A DNA stretch of 64,000 nt from JBQDBK01 sp052090825. Its GTDB lineage: Bacteria > Bacillota > Clostridia > Tissierellales > Peptoniphilaceae. The position numbers were made by a program, and so were the translations under genes. Location: NCBI GenBank assembly GCA_052090825.1, contig JBQDBK010000002.1:1-64000 (forward strand), in the 5' to 3' direction. The notes beneath the pieces were generated by a model. It ran no database searches. It saw only the letters and a list, made by a program, of their open reading frames with translations, and had not been told where the DNA came from. Positions 43,613-52,329 of this stretch are shown piece after piece; the stretch's first letter is position 1, and the number at the start of each line of letters is the position of its first letter.

Positions 43613-44262
43613 AAGTATCCACCAAACAAAAATCATCCTTAAGTAATAGAAAGGTTAATACAAAATCGGATGCCTTTCTAATTGAAAGTGAAATTCCTTA
43701 CTCCACACACCTAGAAAATCAATTTATTTTGGCTGAAGATGATATATCTAAATTTGAATATAAGAAGGTTGCTAAACCTGGAATTTCTGTAAAAAGGCCA
43801 GATTCGAAAAGTTATACTCTACAAAAATTTACTAGGGATTCATTTTATAAGGCTTTTGAAAATTATATTGACAATGTAGCTTTAGTTTTTTATGGAAACT
43901 TAATTTATGTGGATCCCAGGCAAATTGATAAAAATATTGTTATGGCAAATGACTTGGAGATTTCTTTAGAGGATTTTGTAAAATTCTTCATTAATTCTGG
44001 GGATCTTGATGATTTGAAAAACATAGAAATACTAACTTATATTAAGAAAGCTTCTCAGGACATTGTAAAGAATTCCATTATAAATAACGAAGAACTTGCA
44101 AACTCAATTTTCCAAGGTAAAGGTTGGTTTGAAGAACCTTATGTTGCAAATTATATATACGAAGATTCTAAACTTAGAGATAACTCTATTACAGGATTTA
44201 CAATAACTACAGATTCGGGCAGAGGTAGTGGGAAATATACAATTATAATAAAACCTATTTAA
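43606..44262 (+). CDS. Unknown protein, possibly a fragment
   Basis: A 218-residue frame starting at an ATG that overlaps the stop of the truncated gene, with only AGGA upstream. The first 25 residues are Lys/Ser-rich and the rest is a mixed alpha/beta region ending TTDSGRGSGKYTIIIKPI. It is not homologous to the missing C-terminus of the membrane protein. It may be the 3' part of another gene joined here by the deletion, or a genuine small gene. I recognise no family. Confidence 0.4.
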   Translation: MVKVSTKQKSSLSNRKVNTKSDAFLIESEIPYSTHLENQFILAEDDISKFEYKKVAKPGISVKRPDSKSYTLQKFTRDSFYKAFENYIDNVALVFYGNLIYVDPRQIDKNIVMANDLEISLEDFVKFFINSGDLDDLKNIEILTYIKKASQDIVKNSIINNEELANSIFQGKGWFEEPYVANYIYEDSKLRDNSITGFTITTDSGRGSGKYTIIIKPI

Positions 44263-44289
44263 AATACATTAAATAAAGAAGATTCGATA

Positions 44290-44330
44290 TAGAGGCTTCA
44301 CTTTTAAAAGTAGGGGCCTCTATACTTTTA
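44290..44330 (+). terminator. Rho-independent terminator
   Basis: The stem TAGAGGC...GGCCTCTA encloses ACTTTT/AAAAGT and is followed by a T-rich tract. It ends the transcript through 43606-44262. Confidence 0.65.
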
Positions 44331-44553
44331 TATCCTTTTAAAAATCCTTCTTAGGTTCATATGGAATTTTTAAATTATAACCCATCCTATTTATTTCACA
44401 AAGCTTGATTACAACAAGATTGGTTTGAGTATTTAATATACTGGCTATTTAAGCTGGAGGTAATCCTTCTCCAGGTATTCATAAGTTTCAATTCTATCTA
44501 AAATTTAATAATAATAAAACACCTATAATATTTAGAACCCTAAAAATATTTTA

Positions 44554-44600
44554 TTGACAAAAGAAATTCTTATGATAATATATATAAGTAAGTACTAACA
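44554..44600 (+). promoter_or_regulatory. Promoter and probable TetR operator
   Basis: TTGACA (44554-44559) is followed after 16 bases by TAATAT (44576-44581). The dyad-like AAGTAAGTACTAAC just downstream resembles operators of TetR-family regulators of RND/MMPL exporters, suggesting autoregulation of the genes at 44617 and 45196. Confidence 0.5.
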
Positions 44601-44616
44601 TAAGGAGGGGCGATAG

Positions 44617-45171
44617 ATGGAAAAAACTAATAAAAGAATGACAAGGGAAGAAAGAAGAAAGCAAATATTAGAATCAGCCTTAAAGGTATTTATAGAGAAA
44701 GGATACAATGGCTCAACTACTTTAGATATAGCAAAAAAAGCAGACATATCTGAAGTTACTTTATTTAGATACTTTGACTCTAAAAAACAAATGTTTATGG
44801 AAGCTATAGAACCAATTTTAATAACTAGCTTAAAAGAATCCTTGGTAGAGTCCCAGGGCTTAGAGCCTATGGAAAAGTTAGAATATATTCTAAAGAATAG
44901 AATTAAATTCATTTCTCAGCATAATAAAGTAATTAAATTAATTTTAATGGAGAGCCAAGTAAATCCTGAAGTAGCTGATTTTGACTTTATTAAACAAATA
45001 ACATCAATGTTAAAGGATTCCATAAGGGACACAGATATTGACTTAGAAGATGAAGATTTCTCCATAAGACTAATGATGGGAAGTATTTTATCCTTCTTAT
45101 ATTTACCTAAAATAAAAGATAATGAAATTGATTCTTATGTAGAAAAACTAATAGATACAATTACCAAATAA
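44617..45171 (+). CDS. TetR-family transcriptional regulator
   Basis: A 184-residue protein with the typical N-terminal helix-turn-helix (RRKQILESALKVFIEKGYNG, TLDIAKKADISEVTLFRYF; residues 10-55) and a helical ligand-binding domain. It precedes the MMPL exporter gene by 24 bases and probably represses its own operon until a membrane-active substrate binds. AAGGAGGGG upstream supports the start. Confidence 0.9.
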   Translation: MEKTNKRMTREERRKQILESALKVFIEKGYNGSTTLDIAKKADISEVTLFRYFDSKKQMFMEAIEPILITSLKESLVESQGLEPMEKLEYILKNRIKFISQHNKVIKLILMESQVNPEVADFDFIKQITSMLKDSIRDTDIDLEDEDFSIRLMMGSILSFLYLPKIKDNEIDSYVEKLIDTITK

Positions 45172-45195
45172 AGATCTAAGGAAGGATGGGTTATC

Positions 45196-48100
45196 ATGAA
45201 CAAGATATTTTCCAAGATAGGAAGTAGAATAGAAAAAACTCCTTTTAAAACCTTATTTGTAACTATAATAATATTTGCCCTTATGATAGTTGGTGCTATA
45301 AAGGTAAACATGGCGACTGGTAGTGAAACTCTAGTCAAGACTAGCAATGAAGCCTATATATCTAATTATGCTATGGAGGAGGAATTTGGTGGAGATGCCA
45401 TCATGGTACTACTTGAAGGTGAAGAAGAGGATTTATTAAAGTTAGATAATATGAAAAAGATGTGGAATGTGGAAGAAAGACTTAAATATAATGAAGGAAT
45501 TTTTACTCTTATGAGTCCAGCTAGCATTGTACATCAAATAACAGATAAACAAGGAACGGAAATAAAGAAACAAGTACCAGATATTAGCGATGGACTTGGT
45601 GAATTGGGAGATAAACTTACTGAAATAGGCCAAGAATTAGGAAGTAAAGAATTACCAGATCCTCAGGCAGTAGAAGAAAAGCTTGATAATTTAATGAAAT
45701 CTATGGATCCAAGTAAGCTTATGGATGATATGGCTGGAGAACAAGAAAAAGAATTAAAAGATAAGTTTATGACCCTGGGTAATGGGTTGGGAGAGATGGG
45801 GCAAAAACTAAGTAGTATAGGCAGTGAGTTAGCCAGTAAAGATATACCTAATCCAAAGATGATAGAAGAAAAGTTAGAGGAATTATCAGGAATTTCAAAG
45901 GTATTTGATGAACTTAGCAGTGGTCAAGATGATTTAGCAAAAGGTGTAACAGAACTGGGAGGTGGATTGGATACTTCTTCAGCAGGCTTAAAGGAAATAT
46001 CAAGACAGCTAGGACAAATGGCAGAAGAGATGAAAGGCAATCCTGAGCTCTATAAAAAACTAAATATGTTTGCAGAAAACATAGATAAAAGCTCTGCAGG
46101 TTTATCAATGATGTCAGAGAATACAGGAAAGCTTTCACAGGGTAATGAAAATACATCTCAGGCACTTAATAATATTGGTCAAAAACTAAAGCAAGAGTTA
46201 GAAGAAATGAAAAAAGCTTTATCTGGAGATGGGATATCCTCAGAAGAACTAAAGCAAATGTCAAATGGTTTTATTACTATGGGAGAAAACTTAGGTGATT
46301 TAAGTAAGGGCCTCTCTCAAATGGCAGCAGGTGGAAGCATACTTCCAGATAGCTCAAATGTTTTTTCTTCTTTAAAAGGAAACATAGAAAAAGAAGTTTC
46401 AGCTATGAAAGACAATCTATCAGGCGGTATTTCACCGGATGAGTTAAAAACAATGTCAGATGGGTTTATTACTATGGGTGAAAACCTTAGTAAAATAAGT
46501 GGTGGACTTAAGACCTTCCATGAAAAGTCTGGAATGATGATTCCATATTTTCCCCACAATCAAAAAGAATTAGAAAATATTTTGTATGAAGATGGAAATT
46601 TAAGAGATATATTTTCTGATACCATAATCGATGAAAATCATATGATGATAATGATTAAGTTAAAAGGAAACCTAGAAGATAGTGAGATTGACTCTATTTT
46701 TAATGAAGTCTCCCATGCTATGGAAGCAGAAGACTTTGATGTGAACTTCATAGTTTCAGGAAAACCTGTATTGGATTCCTCCCTAAGAACAGAGATGAAA
46801 TCTAATATGATAATAATGGTTGCTTCAGCAGTAGCTTTGATGCTTATAATACTCAACCTGGTCTTTAGGGTTAGATGGAGGGCCTTAAGCCTTGGAATAA
46901 TATTTGTATCTGTAATAGCCACATTAGGACTTATGGGACATTTAAATGTTTCCATGACCATGGTTTCCATGGCAGTCTTTCCCATCTTAATTGGGCTAGG
47001 TATAGACTATTCTATACAATTTCAAAATAGATACGAAGAAGAGCATTCCGTAAAAACAACCCTTGTACAAATTGGTAAGGCTGTGGGTCTAGCTGTACTA
47101 GCTACAGTATTAGGATTTGTATCCCTCTTTGCATCCCCAGTACCTATGATACAAGATTTTGGAAAGATGCTTACCATAGGAGTTATAGTTTCCTTTATAG
47201 GAAGTATCTTTTTACTAATGCCAGTTCTTAGTGCTAGGGATACAGTGGCAGCAAAGGCTAGGGACTTTAGAATTAAAGACTATGAAAAGGCAGGCCCAAT
47301 AGATAAATTTTTAAGATTTACAGTAAACTCAGTTATAAAACTAGCACCTCTAATAATAATAATTGCCATAGGCCTGGCTACCTTCGGGCTCATAGCTGAT
47401 ACGAAGGTAGGTGTAGAAACAGATATAGAAACCTTTATGCCCCAAGATATGGATGCCCTTCATGATATTCACTATGTTAGGGATATTGTAGGATCTACAA
47501 ATCAAATGGTTATATTTATGGAAGACGAAGAACTTCTTACTGAAGACAATCTCAGCTGGATGAGAGATATAAGCAAGCAAGCAAGAGCTGAATTTTCAAA
47601 GAAGATTGTAGATATCAAATATATAGATAATCTTGTAGAAAACTTCTCTGATATAGAAGAAATAAACTTTGATGAATATCTGGAGATTATAGATAATGAC
47701 ATACCAGAAAGCCAAAGAAGGATGTTTATTAGCGATGAGAAGGATAAGGCTGTTATTCTTATGAATGTAGAACATATGGCAACAGCAGAGTTACAAGAGT
47801 TTGTGGAAGATATGAAGATTATGCTAGAAGATGCCCCTATAAAGACATCAATTACAGGGAAATCTGTTTTAGATGTTGAAATGGTTAAGGGACTAACAGA
47901 TGGTAGGTTTAGAATGACCATTATAGGTTTAGGATTAGTATTTCTATCCCTGTTAATACTTTATAGATCCTTCTTCAAGGCCCTTGTAGCAGTACTTCCA
48001 GTTATCCTAATAGTAGGTATGTCCGGTGGCATTATGAACCTACTAGGATTAAAATATACTCCAATAACAGCAACCCTTGGAGCCTTGGTCTTAGGGATGG

Positions 48101-48426
48101 GAACTGAAATGACCATAATGTTACTTGAAAGGTATTTGGAAGAGAGAAACGAAGGAAAAGATAAAAGAAAGGCTCTCTTTACTACTATAAAGTTTATAGG
48201 TAAGGCAACACTAGCATCAGGACTTACCACAGTTGGGGGCTTTAGTGTTCTAATGACTTCAAAGTTTGTAATACTTAAGGATTTTGGTCTGATGACAGTA
48301 ATAAATATATCCTTGGCCCTGATGGCAACCTTTATAATCCTACCAGCCTTGATATGGATTTTGGATAGGTTCATTGTAAGTGACAAGGTGAAGAAAGAAG
48401 CATATAAGGAGATACCACAAGAATAA
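45196..48426 (+). CDS. RND/MMPL-type hydrophobe exporter
   Basis: A 1076-residue HAE3/MMPL-type transporter. A membrane helix (about 17-36) is followed by a very long extracytoplasmic region (about 37-520), a five-helix block starting near residue 535 (with GLGIDYSIQFQNRYEEE), a second external region and a second block from about residue 910 (with LGMGTEMTIMLLERYLEE). The first external region is expanded by a coiled, repeat-bearing insert with two copies of a unit around GFITMGENL (near 360 and 425). Such proteins export lipids, drugs or hydrophobic compounds. AAGGAAGG before the ATG supports the start. Confidence 0.88.
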   Translation: MNKIFSKIGSRIEKTPFKTLFVTIIIFALMIVGAIKVNMATGSETLVKTSNEAYISNYAMEEEFGGDAIMVLLEGEEEDLLKLDNMKKMWNVEERLKYNEGIFTLMSPASIVHQITDKQGTEIKKQVPDISDGLGELGDKLTEIGQELGSKELPDPQAVEEKLDNLMKSMDPSKLMDDMAGEQEKELKDKFMTLGNGLGEMGQKLSSIGSELASKDIPNPKMIEEKLEELSGISKVFDELSSGQDDLAKGVTELGGGLDTSSAGLKEISRQLGQMAEEMKGNPELYKKLNMFAENIDKSSAGLSMMSENTGKLSQGNENTSQALNNIGQKLKQELEEMKKALSGDGISSEELKQMSNGFITMGENLGDLSKGLSQMAAGGSILPDSSNVFSSLKGNIEKEVSAMKDNLSGGISPDELKTMSDGFITMGENLSKISGGLKTFHEKSGMMIPYFPHNQKELENILYEDGNLRDIFSDTIIDENHMMIMIKLKGNLEDSEIDSIFNEVSHAMEAEDFDVNFIVSGKPVLDSSLRTEMKSNMIIMVASAVALMLIILNLVFRVRWRALSLGIIFVSVIATLGLMGHLNVSMTMVSMAVFPILIGLGIDYSIQFQNRYEEEHSVKTTLVQIGKAVGLAVLATVLGFVSLFASPVPMIQDFGKMLTIGVIVSFIGSIFLLMPVLSARDTVAAKARDFRIKDYEKAGPIDKFLRFTVNSVIKLAPLIIIIAIGLATFGLIADTKVGVETDIETFMPQDMDALHDIHYVRDIVGSTNQMVIFMEDEELLTEDNLSWMRDISKQARAEFSKKIVDIKYIDNLVENFSDIEEINFDEYLEIIDNDIPESQRRMFISDEKDKAVILMNVEHMATAELQEFVEDMKIMLEDAPIKTSITGKSVLDVEMVKGLTDGRFRMTIIGLGLVFLSLLILYRSFFKALVAVLPVILIVGMSGGIMNLLGLKYTPITATLGALVLGMGTEMTIMLLERYLEERNEGKDKRKALFTTIKFIGKATLASGLTTVGGFSVLMTSKFVILKDFGLMTVINISLALMATFIILPALIWILDRFIVSDKVKKEAYKEIPQE

Positions 48427-48447
48427 GGAAAGAAGGGGGAATATATC

Positions 48448-49056
48448 TTGAAAAAAGGGAAGATAGTTCAAGGGGTTAGCCTAGTATTATTTATAAGTCT
48501 AATAATTCTTGGGAAAGTACAAGTTTGGATGGCCATCTTTGGTGGTAGTTTACTATTATCAACCTATTTTGGAAGATTTTATTGTGGCTATATTTGTCCC
48601 ATAAACACTGGTATGGAGATAATAGATGGTAAAGCAAATAAAAAGAAAAGAAAAAGAAAATCTGTTCCAGATCTATTTAAAAAAGCAATTGTTAGGTATG
48701 GTATTCTAGCCTTATTTCTAGGAACTATGGTTATAGTTTTCAAAACAGGTAAGAAGTTGCCAGTATTGCCAGTCCTATTTTCTTTAGGGCTAATAATAAC
48801 CTACTTTTACAGGCCAGAATTTTGGCATAGGTATCTTTGTCCCTATGGTAGTTTACTATCTATTTTTTCTAAGTTTAATAAGAAAGCATATAGGGTCTAT
48901 AATGATGGTTGTATAAAGTGTGGTAAATGTGTTAGAGTTTGTCCAGCAGATGCTTTTATTTGGGAAGATAAAAAAGACTATCCTCTTATAATTAAGAATG
49001 AATGTCTTCAATGTGGAAAGTGTGTTGAAGCATGTCCTACTGATTCTATAAAATAG
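48448..49056 (+). CDS. 4Fe-4S membrane protein, NapH-like
   Basis: A 202-residue protein with about four hydrophobic segments, a membrane CxxxC-type motif in FYCGYICPINTG and a YLCPYGS segment. Two C-terminal ferredoxin-type clusters follow: CIKCGKCVRVCP and CLQCGKCVEACP (last ~55 residues). It resembles NapH/CcoG-like electron-transfer proteins. The start is TTG at 48448 after AAGAAGGGGG. It lies 21 bases after the exporter gene and probably shares its transcript; the functional link is unclear. Confidence 0.8.
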   Translation: MKKGKIVQGVSLVLFISLIILGKVQVWMAIFGGSLLLSTYFGRFYCGYICPINTGMEIIDGKANKKKRKRKSVPDLFKKAIVRYGILALFLGTMVIVFKTGKKLPVLPVLFSLGLIITYFYRPEFWHRYLCPYGSLLSIFSKFNKKAYRVYNDGCIKCGKCVRVCPADAFIWEDKKDYPLIIKNECLQCGKCVEACPTDSIK

Positions 49057-49080
49057 AAATAGATGGAGGAGGCGAAGATA

Positions 49081-49443
49081 ATGATATCAGAAAAAATGAT
49101 TTATGTAATATTTGAAGTAGTAATTAAAAAGGACTATATGGACCAATATTTAAATTTAGCAGCTAAACTTAAGAGACATGTTGAAGCAAATAAAGGATTT
49201 GTAAGGTCGGAGCGTTTCTCTAGCCTTGTAGATGAAAGGAAACTTTTAAGTCTATCAGTATGGGAAAATGAAGACTATCTGAATGAATGGAGAAATCAAA
49301 TAGACCATCGACTAAGCCAAAAAGAAGGGCGAGACAATATATTTGAAAGTTACACAACAACGGTTACATCAAAACTTAGATGCTATACAAATAATGATAG
49401 GGCAGAAGCCCCAGATGATTCTAATGATTTCTTGAACGGGTAG
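49081..49443 (+). CDS. Antibiotic biosynthesis monooxygenase (ABM)-fold protein
   Basis: A 120-residue protein with the ABM dimeric ferredoxin-like fold: MIYVIFEVVIKKDYMDQYL, then RSERFSSLVDERKLLSLSVWENEDYLNEW. Family members include small monooxygenases and heme-degrading enzymes, and the substrate here is unknown. The ATG at 49081 is chosen because GGAGGAGG lies just upstream; an upstream ATG at 49063 precedes that site. It is the last gene of the TetR-exporter run. Confidence 0.72.
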   Translation: MISEKMIYVIFEVVIKKDYMDQYLNLAAKLKRHVEANKGFVRSERFSSLVDERKLLSLSVWENEDYLNEWRNQIDHRLSQKEGRDNIFESYTTTVTSKLRCYTNNDRAEAPDDSNDFLNG

Positions 49444-49520
49444 ATAAAGGAAGAATAGATTATTGGGTGAGATCGTAGGGTATAATACACTTATAAAAAT
49501 TAAATTGAGGTGTATTAAAA

Positions 49521-51701
49521 ATGTTAGAAAGAAAAGATAATTCTTATGAAGTTAATAATAATCATGGCCACCACGATTCGCATAATCATGATGAACATGC
49601 ACATCATGAACAAGTAGAACATCACAATCATGAAATGCATGATCATTCGGAGTATAATCACAAGAATCAGACCGAACATGGTGGTCATCATAAACATGAA
49701 GAACATGAAAACTATACTCACAATGAGCACCATGAGCATCATGGAGATCATGAACACCATGGAGGACATGATCACCATCATCATGGCAATTTTAAAGAGC
49801 TATTTTTAAAATCATTACCATTGGCTATACCAATTCTAATATTGTCACCAATGATGGGCCTTACACTACCGTTTCAGTTCACCTTCCAATACTCGGATAT
49901 TCTTGTAAGTATTCTATCAACAATATTGCTGATTTACGGTGGCAAGCCATTCTATCAAAGGGCTATAGATGAATTTAAACAAAAATCCCCGGGAATGATG
50001 GCTTTAGTTTCTTTAGGTATATCAGTATCTTATTTATACAGTATTTATGCAGTCATTCTCAGATATATATCTGGGGAATATGTTATGGATTTTTTCTTTG
50101 AATTTGCTTCTTTGGTTTTAATTATGCTACTGGGTCACTGGATTGAAATGAAAGCAGTTGGGGATGCCGGTGATGCACAGAAATCATTAGCAGAATTACT
50201 GCCTAAGGATGCTCACCTTGTTTTAGAAGATGATTCAATAGAAACACGGCCTGTTACTGAGTTATTAGTAGGGGATATTGTAAGAGTTCAAGCAGGAGAA
50301 AATGTTCCAGCGGATGGAATTATAGTAAGAGGTGAATCACGTGTAAATGAAGCACTTTTAACCGGTGAATCCAAACCTGTTGAAAAAAAGGTAGATGACC
50401 TTGTAATTGGTGGTTCAACCAATGGCGAAGGTATCCTATATATAAAGGCGCAAGAAACAGGTGACCGCTCCTTTATTTCTCAAGTACAAACATTAATAAG
50501 CCAAGCACAAAATCAACCATCTCGAGCTGAGGGTCTTGCTAATAATGTAGCGGGCTTGTTGTTCTATATAGCAGTGATAGTGGCTGCTATAGCCTTTGTT
50601 ATTTGGCTAATGATTACTGATTTACAAACAGCAATTAGTTTTACAGTCACTACTTTAGTTATTGCATGTCCACATGCCTTAGGTTTAGCTATTCCACTGG
50701 TAGTAGCACGTAGTACAAGTTTAGGAGCAAGTCGTGGATTATTAGTAAAAGATAGAGAAGCTTTAGAATTGGCAAATAAAGCTGATGTTATGGTCCTGGA
50801 CAAAACTGGAACATTAACCACTGGTGAATTTAAAGTATTGGCTCTTGATGTTATTAGCAACAAATATTCCAAAGATGAAGTAACTGCACTAATCGCTGGC
50901 ATTGAAGGTGGTTCCAGTCACCCAATAGCACAATCAATAGTGAGCTATGCCAATGAACAAGGTATTAAACCTATTAATTTCGATTCAATAGATATTATAT
51001 CAGGTGCAGGAGTTGAAGGAGATGTTAATGGTAAACACTATAAATTAATAAGCCAAAAAGCATATGGTAAGGAACTTGATATTGAAGTGCCTGTAGGTGC
51101 TACATTAAGTATCTTTGTAGAAGAAGGAGTAGCAATTTCTTCTGTAGCTTTAGGTGATGAATTAAAAGAAACAAGTATTAATCTTATCAAAGCATTAAAA
51201 GCTAATGGTATTGAGCCGATTATGGCTACAGGAGACAATGAAAAGGCAGCAAAAGCTGTTGCAGAAAAACTAAATATAAAATATAAATCAAACCAATCAC
51301 CACAAGATAAATATGAACTAGTTGAATCATTAAAGAAACAAAATAAAACTGTAATCATGGTAGGTGACGGAGTTAATGATGCACCATCCCTTGCTTTAGC
51401 AGATGTTGGGGTAGCAGTTGGTGCAGGTACTCAAGTCGCCATAGATTCAGCAGATATAATCTTAACCCAATCTGACCCTGGAGATATTGAATCATTTTTA
51501 GAATTATCTAAAAAAACTACTCGAAAAATGAGAGAGAATCTTGTATGGGGAGCAGGTTATAACTTTATTGCTATTCCATTAGCTGCTGGTATTTTAGCAC
51601 CAATAGGAATATCATTAACACCTGCAGTTGGAGCTATTCTTATGTCACTATCAACAGTCATAGTAGCTATCAACGCAATGATGCTAAAGTTAGATGATTA
51701 A
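49521..51701 (+). CDS. copB: CopB-type copper-exporting P-type ATPase
   Basis: A 726-residue P1B ATPase. The first ~90 residues are extremely His-rich (long runs of His with Asp, Glu, Asn), the metal-binding tail typical of CopB in place of an HMA domain. The membrane motif is CPH (about residue 384, ACPHALGLAIP), phosphorylation site DKTGT (about 427), then TGES, HP (SHPIA) and GDGVNDAPSL. This set is that of P1B-3 copper/silver exporters. It stands alone with its own terminator. TTGAGGTG precedes the ATG, and GGGTATAATA upstream could be its -10. Confidence 0.9.
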   Translation: MLERKDNSYEVNNNHGHHDSHNHDEHAHHEQVEHHNHEMHDHSEYNHKNQTEHGGHHKHEEHENYTHNEHHEHHGDHEHHGGHDHHHHGNFKELFLKSLPLAIPILILSPMMGLTLPFQFTFQYSDILVSILSTILLIYGGKPFYQRAIDEFKQKSPGMMALVSLGISVSYLYSIYAVILRYISGEYVMDFFFEFASLVLIMLLGHWIEMKAVGDAGDAQKSLAELLPKDAHLVLEDDSIETRPVTELLVGDIVRVQAGENVPADGIIVRGESRVNEALLTGESKPVEKKVDDLVIGGSTNGEGILYIKAQETGDRSFISQVQTLISQAQNQPSRAEGLANNVAGLLFYIAVIVAAIAFVIWLMITDLQTAISFTVTTLVIACPHALGLAIPLVVARSTSLGASRGLLVKDREALELANKADVMVLDKTGTLTTGEFKVLALDVISNKYSKDEVTALIAGIEGGSSHPIAQSIVSYANEQGIKPINFDSIDIISGAGVEGDVNGKHYKLISQKAYGKELDIEVPVGATLSIFVEEGVAISSVALGDELKETSINLIKALKANGIEPIMATGDNEKAAKAVAEKLNIKYKSNQSPQDKYELVESLKKQNKTVIMVGDGVNDAPSLALADVGVAVGAGTQVAIDSADIILTQSDPGDIESFLELSKKTTRKMRENLVWGAGYNFIAIPLAAGILAPIGISLTPAVGAILMSLSTVIVAINAMMLKLDD

Positions 51702-51721
51702 AGAAATATATATATAATTAT

Positions 51722-51762
51722 AAAAGTCTTAAATTTATTAATATAGGTTTAGGGCTTTTTCT
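51722..51762 (+). terminator. Rho-independent terminator of copB
   Basis: AAAAGTCTTAAAT pairs imperfectly with GTTTAGGGCTTTTT around a 10-base loop, followed by CTTTT. It separates copB from the CRP/FNR-controlled genes. Confidence 0.6.
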
Positions 51763-51788
51763 TTTGAAGTTAAAATACTTTTCTAATA

Positions 51789-51830
51789 TTGACCTAAGTC
51801 AAATACTTTCCAAAATAATCATGCTAATAT
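51789..51830 (+). promoter_or_regulatory. CRP/FNR-type site 1 with -10 box
   Basis: The palindrome TTGACCTAAGTCAA (51789-51802) lies 22 bases before TAATAT (51825-51830). Its centre is 41.5 bases upstream of the predicted start, the class II activator position. It would give a transcript with a 165-base leader for the gene at 52002. Confidence 0.65.
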
Positions 51831-51897
51831 GTATTCAGAAGATAAAAATAAACAAATTAAAAAAAGTTTTAAAAATAATTAAAAAAGTTTTTAAATT

Positions 51898-51939
51898 TTG
51901 ATCTAAGTCAAGGTTTAATTATTTAGTAAGAGGTATTAT
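51898..51939 (+). promoter_or_regulatory. CRP/FNR-type site 2 with -10 box
   Basis: TTGATCTAAGTCAA (51898-51911) is followed after exactly 22 bases by TATTAT (51934-51939), again centred at -41.5. It is the nearer of two tandem promoters for the gene at 52002. Confidence 0.7.
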
Positions 51940-52001
51940 ATAGTTACAATAAGGATTTAAAAGACAGAAATCATATAAAAAATTAAAAGGAGAGATTTAT
52001 A

Positions 52002-52295
52002 ATGAAAAAATTTAATGAGGCACTAGAACAAAACTTGGGAAGATTAGAACAATATGTACCAGTAGTGGCAAGGGTTCATGGTGGAAGCCATCCAGAGTTT
52101 CATGATGTAAAAAGAATATTCGATGAAGTAAGTGTAAAAGTTAAGAAGGCAGGATCAGAAAAACCAAATTTAGACAATGAATTCAAAGAACTACGCGAAA
52201 TCACAGATAACTATACTGTACCTGGGGATGTATGTGAATCTTATGAAGCAGTATACAATATGTTAGAAGAAGTAGACAAAGCATACCAAAAATAA
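52002..52295 (+). CDS. Small RIC/ScdA-like (hemerythrin-related) protein
   Basis: A 97-residue protein resembling the iron-sulfur cluster repair family (YtfE/ScdA). VVARVHGGSHPEFHDVKRIFDEV matches the first di-iron helix region (in part VHGGSHPEF), and ITDNYTVPGDVCESYEAVYN matches a second conserved stretch. The segments that carry the other iron ligands in full-length members (HxxKEE and HxxLEN..LFP) are missing, so it may not hold a normal di-iron site. Two CRP/FNR-type promoters precede it and a P-type ATPase gene follows after 34 bases. AAAGGAGAG supports the start. Confidence 0.65.
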   Translation: MKKFNEALEQNLGRLEQYVPVVARVHGGSHPEFHDVKRIFDEVSVKVKKAGSEKPNLDNEFKELREITDNYTVPGDVCESYEAVYNMLEEVDKAYQK

Positions 52296-52329
52296 AAATA
52301 ATAATAGAGATAGTTCAGGAGGGGTAAGG

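Larger units (their letters stand above)
31566..44262. mobile_element. Second, related integrative element (element 2), ends unclear
   Basis: Gene order repressor, excisionase, integrase, MobC-like, primase, vapE matches element 1 one to one, each gene recognisably homologous, while the flanking non-coding sequence is diverged. It has no relaxase. Its cargo differs except for the membrane-anchored protein at its end. I found no direct repeat pairing the left side (31514-31731) with the right side (43600-44616), and the last cargo gene is truncated, so the right end may have been lost. The coordinates are approximate. Confidence 0.65.
44263..44616. other. Intergenic region at the presumed right edge of element 2
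   Basis: No gene is supported. It holds a terminator (44290-44330), a small dyad CTGGAG/CTCCAG (44455-44474) and the TetR-gene promoter with TTGACA at 44554-44559. No copy of the 14-bp guaA core or other repeat matching the left side was found here. Confidence 0.55.

Noticed and set aside
44263..44616. A third copy of the guaA att core marking the right end of element 2
   Set aside because: I scanned this interval for GAGTGGGAG and found none; the nearest similarity (GGTTTGAGTATTT) is too weak.
49560..49790. Repetitive CAT/CAC-rich DNA resembling a short repeat array
   Set aside because: It is the His-rich metal-binding tail of the CopB-type ATPase. There are no equal-length repeats with spacers, so it is not a CRISPR array or satellite.
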